This document shows positions 22,696-30,569 of a DNA stretch of 34,357 bases, piece by piece. How positions within the stretch are numbered: position 1 is the stretch's first letter; each line of letters begins with the position of its first letter. The DNA is taken from the NCBI RefSeq assembly GCF_004364165.1, contig NZ_SOAY01000001.1, positions 1 to 34,357 of the forward strand, written 5' to 3'. This stretch comes from Maribacter spongiicola (GTDB lineage Bacteria; Bacteroidota; Bacteroidia; Flavobacteriales; Flavobacteriaceae). The notes under the pieces are model-generated. The model worked only from the letters and a program-made list of their open reading frames with translations, did no database searches and was not told the DNA's origin. The position numbers and the translations under genes were made by a program.

Positions 22696-23484
22696 CTATA
22701 GTTCTATAAAATTATCAAGATCTAAGGTCCAATCGTAATTGGTGTACTTTATACCAACACCTTTTGTAGAAGGTATTATTTCGTATTCTTTTAAAATCTT
22801 CTTGATGCCGCCTTTTCCACCAAAATCTCCTCGAAACCAACTAAATAAAGAAGTAACCTTAACCACATTGGTTTCGCTATTATATTCACTGGTTTTCTCT
22901 AATAACCTTTTAGTACCAATATTAAATTGTTCCTGTAAACGCTCCCATTGGTAAATAGCCACTGGCGGACAATCTTTTGCGCCACAATTCAAAGCGAAGT
23001 GCACATTAAAAACAGGTTCATTAACTCTTAATTTACGCTCAAATTTGTTTGGAAACCACTTGCGTATATAGCCCAAACCATATTCCCATTGCGATTTTCT
23101 AATAAGTCCGTGTTCTATTTTTGCGAACGATACCATTTCACCTGCAATTTTAATTTGTTCCAACTTAAAGAAGCTTCCACGGTCATCATACAACTCTGGG
23201 TTCTTTTGAAGAATTACTTGTATATAGGCATTATAAATATTTATCCAGAAAGCCAATCGTTTATCATTGGTATCCAGTGCATTGTCCAGTTCTTCTATGG
23301 AGGTGTTCGCTAAAAGGTCTTGCAGGTCTTGCGTGTCTTTCTTATCAATTATGCGCTGTAAAAAGGTTTCAGATAATTCATTGAAATCCGTATCTGACTG
23401 GGTGTCAACCTGTGCTTGTACTTCGGTTTTCGCCATAAAAAATATAGCCAACATGGTTACAAGAAAAGATATTTTTAGTTTCAT
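22696..23484 (-). CDS. DUF547-family exported protein
   Basis: This 262-residue protein has a signal peptide (to about AQA, residue 24) and a DUF547 domain. Typical segments are DKRLAFWINIYNAYIQVIL, the central FNVHFALNCGAKDCPPV with its paired cysteines, and a C-terminal FSWFRGDFGGKGGIKKIL. DUF547 proteins have no settled biochemical role. The conserved His/Asn/Cys cluster suggests an enzyme of the papain-like kind, which is inference only. It is the first gene of a minus-strand unit with the RND transporter and is preceded by the candidate ECF promoter P2. It is divergent from the glycosyltransferase gene. Confidence 0.9.
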   Translation of the reverse strand: MKLKISFLVTMLAIFFMAKTEVQAQVDTQSDTDFNELSETFLQRIIDKKDTQDLQDLLANTSIEELDNALDTNDKRLAFWINIYNAYIQVILQKNPELYDDRGSFFKLEQIKIAGEMVSFAKIEHGLIRKSQWEYGLGYIRKWFPNKFERKLRVNEPVFNVHFALNCGAKDCPPVAIYQWERLQEQFNIGTKRLLEKTSEYNSETNVVKVTSLFSWFRGDFGGKGGIKKILKEYEIIPSTKGVGIKYTNYDWTLDLDNFIEL

Positions 23485-23501
23485 AGTATTGTTTTAGGTT
23501 A

Positions 23502-23532
23502 CCTTATCTACGTAATATTAGTTAAAAGGTTC
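23502..23532 (-). promoter_or_regulatory. Candidate ECF-sigma promoter P2, DUF547-RND operon
   Basis: On the minus strand, GAACCTTT (23532-23525), 12 bp, CGTA (23512-23509), 2 bp, TAAGG (23506-23502). It has the same conserved blocks and exactly the same spacing as P1, while the spacer bases differ, which argues against a simple duplicated segment. It ends 17 bases before the ATG at 23484. Confidence 0.65.
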
Positions 23533-23601
23533 GTGAAATCTTGGTCGTATTTTTATTTAATCGATTACGATAATCTTTTCTTTAATTTTATGAGAGTAAT
23601 A

Positions 23602-23632
23602 AAACTATTTAACGGAATTTGCGTAGGTAAGG
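23602..23632 (+). promoter_or_regulatory. Weaker ECF-like promoter P3, glycosyltransferase-VOC unit
   Basis: In the same register as P1 and P2, the plus strand carries AAACTATT (23602-23609), CGTA (23622-23625) and TAAGG (23628-23632). The -10 side is perfect. The -35 side keeps only AAC and TT. The ATG at 23694 is 61 bases downstream. It lies back-to-back with P2 in the same 209-bp gap. Confidence 0.45.
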
Positions 23633-23693
23633 CGTAAACATTTTTTATGGGTGGCAGTTTTTACTTAATAACTACTACGCCCTGGCTATTTCT

Positions 23694-24398
23694 ATGATAA
23701 GTATAATTATACCGGCACATAACGAATTTAATAACTTACAACGGCTCTTTAAGGTTGCTTGTTTTTTAGAGCATGACGAACTTACCGAAATAATTGTAGC
23801 CGTTTCTCCAGGTAATACAGATACTATTGACAAGTTAGAATGTAGCAGTAAAGTAAAAATAGTACGCTGTAAAAATATGGGAAGGGCGGCTCAAATGAAC
23901 GAAGCTTCTCAAATTGCTTTAGGAAATACCTTTGTTTTTTTACATGCAGATGTAGTACCGCCAAGCGGATTCATAGATGATATTTTAAATAGCCTGCAGA
24001 ATGGATATGATGCAGGATTTTTTTCATACAAGTTTGATAAAGATACGTGGTACCTACGCGTAAATGCTTCGTTTACAGCAAAAGACGGGTTATTTACCGG
24101 AGGAGGAGATCAATGTCTTTTCATAAAAAAAGATGTCTTTAATAAATTAGGTAGATTCAATGAAGAACAAGTTCTGATGGAAGATTTTGAATTTTTTCGT
24201 CGGATGAAAAAAGGTAACGTTCCCTATACCATCGTTAAAAACGATTTGATAGTTTCTGCTCGTAAGTATGAGTCGAACTCTTATTTGCGTGTCAATCTTT
24301 CGAACTTTCTTTTAGTAGTTCTTTTTAAATTTGGATACCCAAGTGACAAATTAAAATCACTACATAACAAACTGATTCGCACCCCATATAATGGTTGA
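23694..24398 (+). CDS. Family-2-type glycosyltransferase (TIGR04283-like)
   Basis: This 234-residue protein begins with the GT-A nucleotide-binding start MISIIIPAHNEFNNLQRL. It contains GRAAQMNEASQIALGNTFVFLHADVVPP (the His-Ala-Asp metal site replacing DxD) and FTGGGDQCLFIKKDVFNKLGRFNEEQVLMEDFEFFRRMK. This pattern is that of TIGR04283, small transferases that in some bacteria sit beside arsenosugar synthesis genes (ArsM/ArsS). Neither is visible in this window, so that pathway is not claimed. No membrane segment. The gene overlaps the VOC gene by 8 bp and is likely coupled to it. Confidence 0.88.
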   Translation: MISIIIPAHNEFNNLQRLFKVACFLEHDELTEIIVAVSPGNTDTIDKLECSSKVKIVRCKNMGRAAQMNEASQIALGNTFVFLHADVVPPSGFIDDILNSLQNGYDAGFFSYKFDKDTWYLRVNASFTAKDGLFTGGGDQCLFIKKDVFNKLGRFNEEQVLMEDFEFFRRMKKGNVPYTIVKNDLIVSARKYESNSYLRVNLSNFLLVVLFKFGYPSDKLKSLHNKLIRTPYNG

Positions 24399-25434
24399 GA
24401 TAATAAACGGAATTCAACAAATTGGAATAGGCGTTCTCGATGTTAAAAAGGTATTTAATTGGTACCGAAAACATTTAAATTTCGATATTTTATTGTTTGA
24501 AGATGAGGCAGTTGCCTCTTTAATGACCAAATATACCAATGGTAAAGCAGAAAGGAGAGAAGCCTATTTATCGTTAAATATGACAGGCGGCGGCGGATTA
24601 GAAATTTGGCAGTTCAAAGATCGGAATCCCACTGCAGCCGTAAATCCAATTCAATTCGGAGATTTAGGTATTTATGCCATGAAAATTAGATGTAAAGATT
24701 TGACAGACATGCATTCGTATTTGAAAGATTTAAAAGTGTCTCATCTTTCAGAAATTAATAAATCTTATTGTTCTCATTTCTACTTTACCGATCCTTTTGG
24801 TAATATGGTACAAATGGTTGAAGATCATTATGTTTTTTGTAAAGAATCTTCTAGAAATGGGGGAGTACAAGGTGCTGTTATAGGTGTGAGTCATATGGAA
24901 ACCTCGTTGCAGTTTTATAGTACTATTTTAGGATATTCTGTTGTAAAATATGATGCTATAGAAACAGCCGATGAAATTTCAAAAAGTAAATTTAGACGTG
25001 TAGTAATTTCACAGGAACGAAAGCTGGTTGGCGGATTCGGAGATCTTCTTGGTCCCACCCAGCTAGAGCTTATTCAGCTTTTAGATAAAACTCCTGTAAA
25101 GATATTTGAGAACAGATTGTGGGGAGACTTGGGTTACATACATCTATGCTTTGATGTGTCGGGTATGAGTGCTATTAGAGAAAAAGCAAAGCAAAATGGT
25201 CATGCTTTTACGGTAGACAGTGCTAATAGTTTTGATATGGGTAATGCTGCCGGTCATTTTAGTTATATAGAAGATCCCGATGGTACATTGATTGAATTGG
25301 TAGAAACACATAAAGTTCCCATTCTTAAATCATTAGGGGTGTACTTAAATCTTAAGAGGAGAAACCCAAATAAAACCTTACCAAAATGGTTGGTAAAAAG
25401 TCTAAGTTTTCAACGCGTAAAAAAAGACAGGTAA
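24391..25434 (+). CDS. Two-domain VOC (glyoxalase-fold) protein
   Basis: This 347-residue protein has two vicinal-oxygen-chelate domains: about 8-148 (IQQIGIGVLDVKKVFNWYRKHLNF to YFTDPFGNMVQMVE) and about 160-312 (GAVIGVSHMETSLQFYSTILGY to YIEDPDGTLIELVE). The acidic residues near the end of each domain and a few histidines could make one metal site, as in extradiol dioxygenases or 4-hydroxyphenylpyruvate dioxygenase. The substrate is unknown. A basic tail of about 35 residues follows. Its start overlaps the glycosyltransferase stop, suggesting a joint role. It converges on a small membrane protein gene. Confidence 0.85.
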   Translation: MVEIINGIQQIGIGVLDVKKVFNWYRKHLNFDILLFEDEAVASLMTKYTNGKAERREAYLSLNMTGGGGLEIWQFKDRNPTAAVNPIQFGDLGIYAMKIRCKDLTDMHSYLKDLKVSHLSEINKSYCSHFYFTDPFGNMVQMVEDHYVFCKESSRNGGVQGAVIGVSHMETSLQFYSTILGYSVVKYDAIETADEISKSKFRRVVISQERKLVGGFGDLLGPTQLELIQLLDKTPVKIFENRLWGDLGYIHLCFDVSGMSAIREKAKQNGHAFTVDSANSFDMGNAAGHFSYIEDPDGTLIELVETHKVPILKSLGVYLNLKRRNPNKTLPKWLVKSLSFQRVKKDR

Positions 25435-25453
25435 ATTAAACCAGTTGTAGTTT

Positions 25454-25636
25454 TTAGCTTTTACTGGTATTTCTAATCAACCCAATTCCTGAGAAGAAAA
25501 ATATAGCCCCAAGTACACCGAATACAATAAGTTGTTTGGTGGTACCCGTACTATTTCCAAATAAAATAGCAGTATAAACAAGTCCGCCAATACCCAACAA
25601 GGTTAAAACGGTTCCGAAAATTTTCTTTAAATCCAT
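25454..25636 (-). CDS. Small two-helix membrane protein
   Basis: From MDLKK the protein is 60 residues with two membrane helices (about 5-24 and 34-53) joined by GNSTGTTKQ and a short basic end. A longer reading from 25672 is rejected because its first bases overlap the terminator hairpin of the upstream anti-sigma gene. The family is not recognised; similar short two-helix proteins are common in flavobacteria. It lies 20 bp from the convergent VOC stop codon. Confidence 0.65.
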   Translation of the reverse strand: MDLKKIFGTVLTLLGIGGLVYTAILFGNSTGTTKQLIVFGVLGAIFFFSGIGLIRNTSKS

Positions 25637-25650
25637 AGCGGCAAAATAAT

Positions 25651-25682
25651 AAAAAAAATGGGCAGTTAACAAAAACTGCCCA
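25651..25682 (-). terminator. Rho-independent terminator of the sigma/anti-sigma operon
   Basis: Read on the minus strand, TGGGCAGTT and AACTGCCCA (25674-25682 and 25659-25667) form a perfect 9-bp stem with a 6-base loop, followed directly by eight T. It lies 23 bp beyond the anti-sigma stop codon. Confidence 0.9.
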
Positions 25683-25704
25683 CAATAGTTTAAATTTTAA
25701 TTTG

Positions 25705-26499
25705 TTATGAAGTCGCTACTACACCAAGCGTGTATAATTGCTCTAGGTTTGGCGATTCACTACCACCTGCCGGTTCAAGTGTAATACCAAATGCTTCAGA
25801 TTCGTTAGGGTTGTTCAGTGCAAAGACTTTATTTTCATCCGTAGCAAAATCTTCTAGCAGACCCATACTGGTAGGGGTAAGCGGCGAAAGTTTAAGAGAC
25901 CAAACTTGGTACACAAAACCATCTGGTGGTTCAGGTAATCCTTTCGCATCTATAAATACTTTCTGATTTTCTTTGTTCCAATATGCCTTGGCATATGATG
26001 TAGGCGATACTGCTTGACCACCTAATGCAATAACACTAATGTTCTGATCACGAAGCGTATTCAATAATTCTTGTGTCTGTTCCAAAGAAGAATCGGTATC
26101 TGCAATCTGCTGCTCAAGATCAACATTTTGTTTTTCAACAATTTGAATATTCGATTTTAAATCTTCATTCTGTTGATACATCCAAAATAAGCCAACTGCC
26201 AGTAAAAGCGATGCCGCCCAGCCAACATAAGATAATAGTGGTGTGCTACGTTTTTCGTTTATTGGTATTACTTTAACCTCACCATTAATTCTATCCATTA
26301 ATGATTTAAATGAATAATTGAATCCAGGCGATGCTTTTTTAGACAATGCTAATATTGAAGCCTCAATAGCTTCTATTTCTTTCTGAATTTCTGGATACTC
26401 TTTAGCATAGTTAGCAATTTCCAGATTTTCCTCTTCTGAGAGTATGCCAGCTATATAAAGCTCTAAAATTCCCGATGCTATGTATTTTTCTACATCCAT
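25705..26499 (-). CDS. Membrane anti-sigma factor (RskA-like)
   Basis: This 264-residue protein has the anti-sigma plan. An N-terminal cytoplasmic helical region (MDVEKYIASGILELYIAGILSEEENLEI) is the sigma-binding part, lacking the zinc-binding HxxxCxxC motif. One membrane helix follows (about 89-107), then a coiled-coil stretch (EDLKSNIQIVEKQNVDLEQQ) and a periplasmic RskA-type domain (VALGGQAVSPTSYAKAYWN to FVYQVWSLKLSPLTPTSMGLL). It would hold the neighbouring sigma factor inactive until the domain is cleaved or disturbed. The gene begins one base after the sigma gene ends and is followed by a terminator. Confidence 0.9.
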   Translation of the reverse strand: MDVEKYIASGILELYIAGILSEEENLEIANYAKEYPEIQKEIEAIEASILALSKKASPGFNYSFKSLMDRINGEVKVIPINEKRSTPLLSYVGWAASLLLAVGLFWMYQQNEDLKSNIQIVEKQNVDLEQQIADTDSSLEQTQELLNTLRDQNISVIALGGQAVSPTSYAKAYWNKENQKVFIDAKGLPEPPDGFVYQVWSLKLSPLTPTSMGLLEDFATDENKVFALNNPNESEAFGITLEPAGGSESPNLEQLYTLGVVATS

Positions 26500-26500
26500 A

Positions 26501-27037
26501 CTATCTTACGGCCATATTATCCCTCAATTGGGAAATGCAACTTCTATTTCTTGTTTTTACAGTACCTATCGGAATATCCAATTCTTCTGCTGCATCTTTT
26601 TGAGTATATCCTCTAAAGTATAACAGTTCAATGATCTGAACACATTTTTCCTTTAAATTCTTTACTAGGTTTCTTAAACCCTTAGTATCTACAGTAGAAC
26701 TTTCTTCTTCCTCCTTGTTCTGCAAAATACCTACGAAGTAATCTGCCGAAAGGTTCTTTTTATCATTCTTATACGACCTACTGCGTATTTCATCGATAGC
26801 TGCGTTTCTGGCAATATTCAATATCCATGTAAAGAATCTTCCTTTTGAGGAATTATAACTCTCACAGTTATTCCAAATCTTAATAAAAACGTCTTGACAT
26901 ATTTCTTGGGCAAGGGCGTCGTTTTTAACGATGGTGTTAATAACGCCGCAAATATTATCGCTATACATACCGTATAGCTTTTCAAAAGCAGTGGGATCTT
27001 TCTTTTTAAATTGATCAACCAACAGGTCTAGTTGCAT
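26501..27037 (-). CDS. ECF-type RNA polymerase sigma factor
   Basis: This 178-residue protein is an extracytoplasmic-function sigma factor. Region 2 includes FEKLYGMYSDNICGVINTIVKNDALAQEICQDVFIKIWNN and WILNIARNAAIDEIRS. Region 4 is the helix-turn-helix IELLYFRGYTQKDAAEELDIPIGTVKTRNRSCISQLR. It is followed immediately by its membrane anti-sigma. In E. coli-like ECF groups the -35 is GAAC-type and the -10 CGT-type. The P1 and P2 elements in this window match that form, so this factor is the candidate regulator. Its own upstream region lacks the motif, which implies no strong positive autoregulation. A TAAATTTC close to the ATG resembles a housekeeping -7 box. Confidence 0.95.
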   Translation of the reverse strand: MQLDLLVDQFKKKDPTAFEKLYGMYSDNICGVINTIVKNDALAQEICQDVFIKIWNNCESYNSSKGRFFTWILNIARNAAIDEIRSRSYKNDKKNLSADYFVGILQNKEEEESSTVDTKGLRNLVKNLKEKCVQIIELLYFRGYTQKDAAEELDIPIGTVKTRNRSCISQLRDNMAVR

Positions 27038-27060
27038 ATGTGAAATTTATAATCTGTTAA

Positions 27061-27092
27061 AAATAGAAAAAGCTGTTCTAAGAACAGCTTTT
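27061..27092 (-). terminator. Terminator of the sodC-like gene
   Basis: AAAAGCTGTTC (27068-27078) and GAACAGCTTTT (27082-27092) form a perfect 11-bp stem with a 3-base loop. On the minus strand CTATTTTTAA follows. It isolates the superoxide dismutase gene from the sigma operon downstream. Confidence 0.8.
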
Positions 27093-27111
27093 ATCATATT
27101 TTTTATTAACT

Positions 27112-27705
27112 CTATTCAATAATACCAGCACAACTAACACGTGCACCAGCATCACCGCTAGGCTGAGAAGTATAATCATCTACACCTTGGTGTACGATTA
27201 CCCCTTTACCTAATATATTTTTGTTTTCATCATCACAGCCAATACACCACTCATCTGTTTCAAATTCAATTTTTGCATTACCATCTGCATCTGCTGTAAA
27301 GTTACCAATATCACCCTTGTGGTATCCTTCGCTAGCACCCCATTTACCATGTGGCTCATTGGTAGGGTTCCAGTGTCCTCCAGCTGAAGAACCATCGGCT
27401 GCAGTACAATCTGCAGTTTGGTGAATATGAATTGCATGTTCTCCTTCAGACAAACCAGATAACATAGCTACCATTTCAACCTCGTCGTCATCTTGGGTAA
27501 ACGTTACTTCACCTTTCACATTACTATCGCTTTTAGGCTCTAACATAAACTTTACGACAGTTTCATCGTCGTTCATTTCATTTTCAGCTTCATCCATTAA
27601 GTCTTCTACTTCTTCTTTGGCATCAGAAGCTTCCTTTTTTACTTCTTTACAACTAAAAGCAACAAGTAAAGCTAATAGTGCTAATTCCATTTTAAATATT
27701 TTCAT
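27112..27705 (-). CDS. sodC: Cu/Zn superoxide dismutase lipoprotein
   Basis: This 197-residue protein has a lipoprotein signal (C19, AFSC), a charged linker and a Cu/Zn-SOD domain. All metal ligands are present by alignment: Cu ligands H93, H95 and H172, bridging H111, and Zn ligands H119, H129 and D132. The disulfide pair is C100 and C192. It converts superoxide to oxygen and peroxide outside the cytoplasm. An extra CxxC pair (C154, C157 in EWCIGCDDE) lies in the loop before the last copper histidine; its role is unclear and it may be usual in this group. It is bracketed by gaps and a terminator, so it is monocistronic. Confidence 0.95.
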   Translation of the reverse strand: MKIFKMELALLALLVAFSCKEVKKEASDAKEEVEDLMDEAENEMNDDETVVKFMLEPKSDSNVKGEVTFTQDDDEVEMVAMLSGLSEGEHAIHIHQTADCTAADGSSAGGHWNPTNEPHGKWGASEGYHKGDIGNFTADADGNAKIEFETDEWCIGCDDENKNILGKGVIVHQGVDDYTSQPSGDAGARVSCAGIIE

Positions 27706-27824
27706 TTTAATAGTGTTTTAAGGTTAGGTTATAAAGTTACATATTAATACGTATACCTTTTGCTCATTTCCAATTGATTTTAACAGTAACGAATAAGCTA
27801 AAAAAAATCTAATGACCTTCTTGA

Positions 27825-28553
27825 CTATTTTGCCTTCTTTTTAAAAAGCCCTCTTAAATCGGTGTTATAAAATACACCAATTTGAAGTCGATCAAAATTA
27901 GTCTCGCTAAAATGATTTTTTAAATACCCAAATTGCATGCTCAAATCTTCGGTAACATTAACGCCTAGGGCTGCATACGCACGGTTTTGACCAAAGGCAT
28001 TATTCTGTAAGTTGATGAAAATTTCATCATAGAAATTCAAGAAAAAGATATCGGTTAGGGGCAAGGTCATTTGAATTCTATACCTCGCTCTGTGCAATGT
28101 ATTACTGATTCCAGAAAAATTATTTTGAACAAAGCGTTGTTCTAAACGATAGCGATGCTCGAAATTAAATTCCCAGACTTTGTTTTTAAGAATGAATTGC
28201 TCAAATATGCGATGTTCCGAAACAGAGTTATTTTTTATGAGAGCATCACCCCCAATAACGTCAAATTCACTGAACGTTGGGTCTGTTTCAATAAATCCAT
28301 AACCTAAAGTGGCAATCGCATCCGGGTTTATGTGATAGTTGATACCTGTACGCAGCAACAACTGGTTAAAGTTAGAAGCCATTTCATAATATCTAAATTG
28401 CGCTTCGGTATGTATACTCCATTTATCGGTAATTTTATTGGTTCCAAAATACATAAACCAACTACCAAAATCATCTTCTCCTGTACCACCACTTTGTGCA
28501 TTTGCCTGATTAATAGTAGCTAATAATACTAGTAACGTAATAACTTTCTTCAT
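27825..28553 (-). CDS. DUF2490-family outer-membrane-like protein
   Basis: This 242-residue protein has a signal peptide to about ANA-Q (residue 19) followed by a DUF2490 pattern: DFGSWFMYFGTNKITDKWSIHTEAQFRYYE and repeated amphipathic strands with aromatic ends (INYHINPDAIATLGYGF, LSMQFGYLKNHF, LQIGVFYNTDL). It is predicted to form an outer-membrane beta-barrel of about ten strands. No enzyme site is visible. It follows the S9 peptidase gene by 34 bp and is likely the last gene of that unit. Confidence 0.85.
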   Translation of the reverse strand: MKKVITLLVLLATINQANAQSGGTGEDDFGSWFMYFGTNKITDKWSIHTEAQFRYYEMASNFNQLLLRTGINYHINPDAIATLGYGFIETDPTFSEFDVIGGDALIKNNSVSEHRIFEQFILKNKVWEFNFEHRYRLEQRFVQNNFSGISNTLHRARYRIQMTLPLTDIFFLNFYDEIFINLQNNAFGQNRAYAALGVNVTEDLSMQFGYLKNHFSETNFDRLQIGVFYNTDLRGLFKKKAK

Positions 28554-28587
28554 TCTTTAATTTAATATGAAACTTAAAATTATGAAT

Positions 28588-30528
28588 TTATTTATCGCCG
28601 TCTTTAATTGGTGTTGCTTTATCTTTCTTCAAATACAAATCTAAAAAATCTAAAACCCTACTATAGGCTTCGATCTGATTTTCTTTTTTAACAAATCCGT
28701 GACCTTCATCTTCAAAGAGTACGTATTCAACTGGTACTCCGTTCTTTTTTACGCCCGCAACAATCTCATCAGACTCTACTTGCAACACACGTGGGTCTTG
28801 AGAACCCTGTAAAACAATTAAAGGTTTGGTCACCTTATCGGTATGAAACAATGGAGATATTTCTTTTAATCGTACCGAATCTGAACTATATGGATCGCCC
28901 AATTCTAGGTAAAGAGATTCTCTAAAAGATTCCCACCATGGTGGTATACTTTTTAAAGTTCGCAACCAATTGGTAACACCAAAAAGATTTACCCCAACGG
29001 CAAATTCTTCGGGAGTATAGGTCAATGCAGCCATGGTCATATAACCACCATAAGAACCACCAATAATTCCGATTTTATCGGCATCGATTTCCGGTTGTGC
29101 TGCAAGCCAATTTTTACCTTCCACGCAATCTTTCAAATCTTTATCACCATGGTTCAAATCGTCCATTTGGTAAAACGTTTTCCCGTAACCGCTGCTACCT
29201 CTGTTGTTTACGGCAAGTACAGCATACCCATGATTGGTTAAGTACTGAATAAACGAACTGAAGTTTTGACGACTCTGTCCACCTGGTCCGCCATGAACCC
29301 AAACTAAAGCAGGTACTTTTGCATTTGCATTTGCTTGTTGTGGCTTGTAATAAATAGCAGGAATTTCAACCCCATCAAAAGATTTGTAACGTACAACTTC
29401 AGCAGCAACAAGATCGTCTGCTTTAATTTCAGGATTTAAAACATCTGTTAATTGCTTCTGCGCTTTCGTTTCTAAATTATAGACAAACAGATTGCTAGGT
29501 GTATGCGAGCCACCTGCGTAAAAACGCATCCATTTTTCATCTTTTGAGAAATCTACATTGGTAATTTCCATGGCATCAAATGCCGGTAAATCAATATTTT
29601 CCATAGTAGCGACATTCATTACTTCAATAGTGTTTTTCGCATCTTCATTGATATAGGTAACTAAATAGGTGCCGTTATCTGTAAAGTAGCTGCCCAGAAT
29701 ATCCCAATCACGTTCAATTACTTTCTCGGTGTTTCCAGTGGCGATGTTATATTTCATGAGGTATGAAAACTCGTTGCCTTCATCGGTAGTGTAATAGAGT
29801 TCATCACCTGAAGGAGAAAAATCTTGACTGCTATTCGCACTTTGTGTTTTATTGATCTTGATTTTCTTTTTCGTTGAAAGATCAAAAAGATACAAGTCTG
29901 AATCGTTGGTGTTCAAAGATTTCGCCAGCGTAAGGTATTTTTGATCCTTACTAAGATTACCTATATCATACCCATCTTCATTCTTAAAAATTAATTTAGG
30001 CGAATAGTTGAGAAAATCCATTTGATATAGATCCATGTATTTAGCATCTCGTTTGTTCGATGTAAAAAAGAAACTTTGGTCGTCTTCTGCCCAACCTTGA
30101 AAGCTAGCTCTCGCACCTTTGTCAGGCGTAAGGTCTGTATGGCTGCCATTTAAATTACGAACGTAGATATGGTAAATTTCGTCACCATTACCATCCATAC
30201 TAAAAAGCATTCGCTCATCTCTCGGAAAATAAGAAATCGCAAAAATAGAAGCGCTGTCAGACTGCGTTATCGGCGTTAATTCACCACCCTTTGCAGGCAC
30301 CGTATACATATTATAGATACCAGATCTGTTGCTTGAGACCAATAATTTAGAATTATCACGATAAAAACTACCACCAGAAATAGCTTCATTATCCATCATT
30401 TGTTTAATGGTATACTGATCCGGAATTTTGGTGATTGCAACTTCTTCTTGAACCTCCTTTGGTTTTTCTTTTTTTTCTGTACAACTCCAAATAAGAGCAA
30501 TGGCAAAACAAGCGAATAGTTTTTTCAT
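28588..30528 (-). CDS. S9-family prolyl-oligopeptidase-like peptidase, lipoprotein
   Basis: This 646-residue protein has a lipoprotein signal ending at C16 (IWSC). A beta-propeller domain occupies about residues 35-380, built from WD40/TolB-like repeats. An alpha/beta-hydrolase catalytic domain follows, with an oxyanion-side HGGPGG, nucleophile Ser in GGSYGGYM, Asp in QGSQDPRV and His in EDEGHGF. It would remove peptides from exported or imported oligopeptides in the periplasm. Length is typical for dipeptidyl aminopeptidase/acylaminoacyl peptidase types. It lies 41 bp after the VPS10/BNR gene and 34 bp before DUF2490, forming an apparent operon for peptide or protein processing. Confidence 0.93.
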   Translation of the reverse strand: MKKLFACFAIALIWSCTEKKEKPKEVQEEVAITKIPDQYTIKQMMDNEAISGGSFYRDNSKLLVSSNRSGIYNMYTVPAKGGELTPITQSDSASIFAISYFPRDERMLFSMDGNGDEIYHIYVRNLNGSHTDLTPDKGARASFQGWAEDDQSFFFTSNKRDAKYMDLYQMDFLNYSPKLIFKNEDGYDIGNLSKDQKYLTLAKSLNTNDSDLYLFDLSTKKKIKINKTQSANSSQDFSPSGDELYYTTDEGNEFSYLMKYNIATGNTEKVIERDWDILGSYFTDNGTYLVTYINEDAKNTIEVMNVATMENIDLPAFDAMEITNVDFSKDEKWMRFYAGGSHTPSNLFVYNLETKAQKQLTDVLNPEIKADDLVAAEVVRYKSFDGVEIPAIYYKPQQANANAKVPALVWVHGGPGGQSRQNFSSFIQYLTNHGYAVLAVNNRGSSGYGKTFYQMDDLNHGDKDLKDCVEGKNWLAAQPEIDADKIGIIGGSYGGYMTMAALTYTPEEFAVGVNLFGVTNWLRTLKSIPPWWESFRESLYLELGDPYSSDSVRLKEISPLFHTDKVTKPLIVLQGSQDPRVLQVESDEIVAGVKKNGVPVEYVLFEDEGHGFVKKENQIEAYSRVLDFLDLYLKKDKATPIKDGDK

Positions 30529-30569
30529 AATTGATGGTTTTTAAGTGAGTATGCCTAATATTATGAGAA

